Origin: Lentisphaerota bacterium
GTDB lineage: Bacteria > Verrucomicrobiota > Lentisphaeria > Victivallales > Victivallaceae
Assembly (NCBI GenBank): GCA_015061525.1
Contig: SUWK01000020.1
Coordinates: 1 to 39,391, forward strand
Direction of reading: 5' to 3'
Length of the DNA: 39,391 nucleotides
Part shown: positions 39,144 through 39,391 of the stretch, in pieces
Position numbering within the stretch: the stretch's first letter is position 1
Layout of the letters: each line of letters starts with the position of its first letter
Translations under genes and position numbers: made by a program
Notes under the pieces: model-generated
What the model was told of the DNA's origin: nothing
Seen by the model: the letters and a program-made list of their open reading frames with translations, nothing else
The model's database searches: none

Positions 39144-39391
39144 ATGAATACAATAGACCACAGACAGCAAATGTTTTTGAAAACTCATCGGGTTTTTAAC
39201 ACGGATGAGTGGGAACGCTATTGTTCATTATCCGGACATCACAGCCGCAACCGTCTTGTTAAATTGACTAAAAGTAATAAGATACGCAAGATACGCAACA
39301 GTTTGTATTCAGTCGTTCCAGAAGGTATGGAACATTTTACTCCTCCTGCATTACTGACTGCTGCTAAACTTACTCCTGATGCAGTTTTGGG
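39144..39391 (+). CDS. AbiEi-like antitoxin/transcriptional regulator, N-terminal part (cut by window end)
   Basis: The frame is open from ATG 39144 to the window edge (82 codons). It encodes a winged helix: VFNTDEWERYCSLSGH, RNRLVKLTKSNKIRKIRNSLYSVVPEG. The pattern 'F....e......s..tr...l..l.k.gki.rirrglY' is typical of AbiEi-type antitoxins and related regulators (DUF6088-like). AGAGGTGA eight bases before the ATG is a good ribosome site. In type IV systems the toxin AbiEii, a nucleotidyltransferase, follows; it would be just beyond the window. The remaining antitoxin C-terminus is not visible. Confidence 0.6.
   Translation, partial: MNTIDHRQQMFLKTHRVFNTDEWERYCSLSGHHSRNRLVKLTKSNKIRKIRNSLYSVVPEGMEHFTPPALLTAAKLTPDAVL

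Noticed and set aside
1-39391. CRISPR array
   Set aside because: No series of regularly spaced identical repeats was seen; the repeats noted are single inverted pairs or short direct repeats.
1-39391. tRNA or rRNA genes as integration targets
   Set aside because: No cloverleaf with a TTCGA-type T loop and CCA end, and no rRNA-like sequence, was recognised by eye on either strand.

Overview
The window most likely comes from a gut or anaerobic member of the Lentisphaerota (Victivallales-like). The main pointer is a pseudopilin with the [17 protein letters not shown] start and a C-terminal H-x9-DG signature, a type greatly expanded in that phylum. It sits among unusual glycoside hydrolases (two GH127, a GH99-like WbsX, a GH36-like, a GH123-like and a GH106-like protein). 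The assignment rests on gene content only; no rRNA or housekeeping marker is present.

Layout. (1) 1-10.5 kb is an integrated mobile element. Its left edge is a tyrosine-recombinase C-terminus joined to a hairpin-rich segment resembling an IS200/IS605 right end. Then come an excisionase-like HTH gene, a ParB-like gene, two unrecognised genes and an SF3 (P4-type) helicase in one rightward operon. A leftward cassette follows: a DnaJ-type zinc-finger protein, a 30-residue membrane peptide, a shortened WYL-type regulator and an FtsK-like protein with degenerate ATPase motifs, plus the ruins of a second FtsK-like gene. A strong sigma-54 promoter precedes the cassette. Divergent to it is a stand-alone protein resembling the N-terminal (CARF-like) domain of RtcR, itself the ligand-sensing part of a sigma-54 activator. 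(2) 10.7-30.3 kb is a carbohydrate island. An AraC-family activator sits between a leftward WbsX/GH127 operon and a rightward series: PHP phosphoesterase, pseudopilin, a large secreted GH123-like protein with LamG domains at both ends, GH36-like, GH127 and an MBL hydrolase. Two promoters carry the same 27-bp box in the same geometry, so one regulator probably drives both arms. (3) 30.7-34.1 kb holds two PLP aminotransferases (DegT and class III) and a MarR regulator with a 15-bp perfect operator. (4) 34.2-39.4 kb is a second mobile region: a candidate short RNA, an element-borne DNA clamp with an aberrant C-terminus, an HNH protein, a serine-recombinase relic, two tiny zinc-ribbon genes, a YfjJ/Gp2-type replication-like gene with foreign codon use, and the start of an AbiEi-like antitoxin cut by the window end.

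How the parts may work together (inference): secreted and cytoplasmic hydrolases take apart an arabinose/galactose-containing glycan under AraC control. The flanking regions replicate and move DNA and carry regulatory or defence-like accessories. The RtcR-like sensor facing a sigma-54 promoter, and the paired AraC boxes, are the two strongest regulatory observations.
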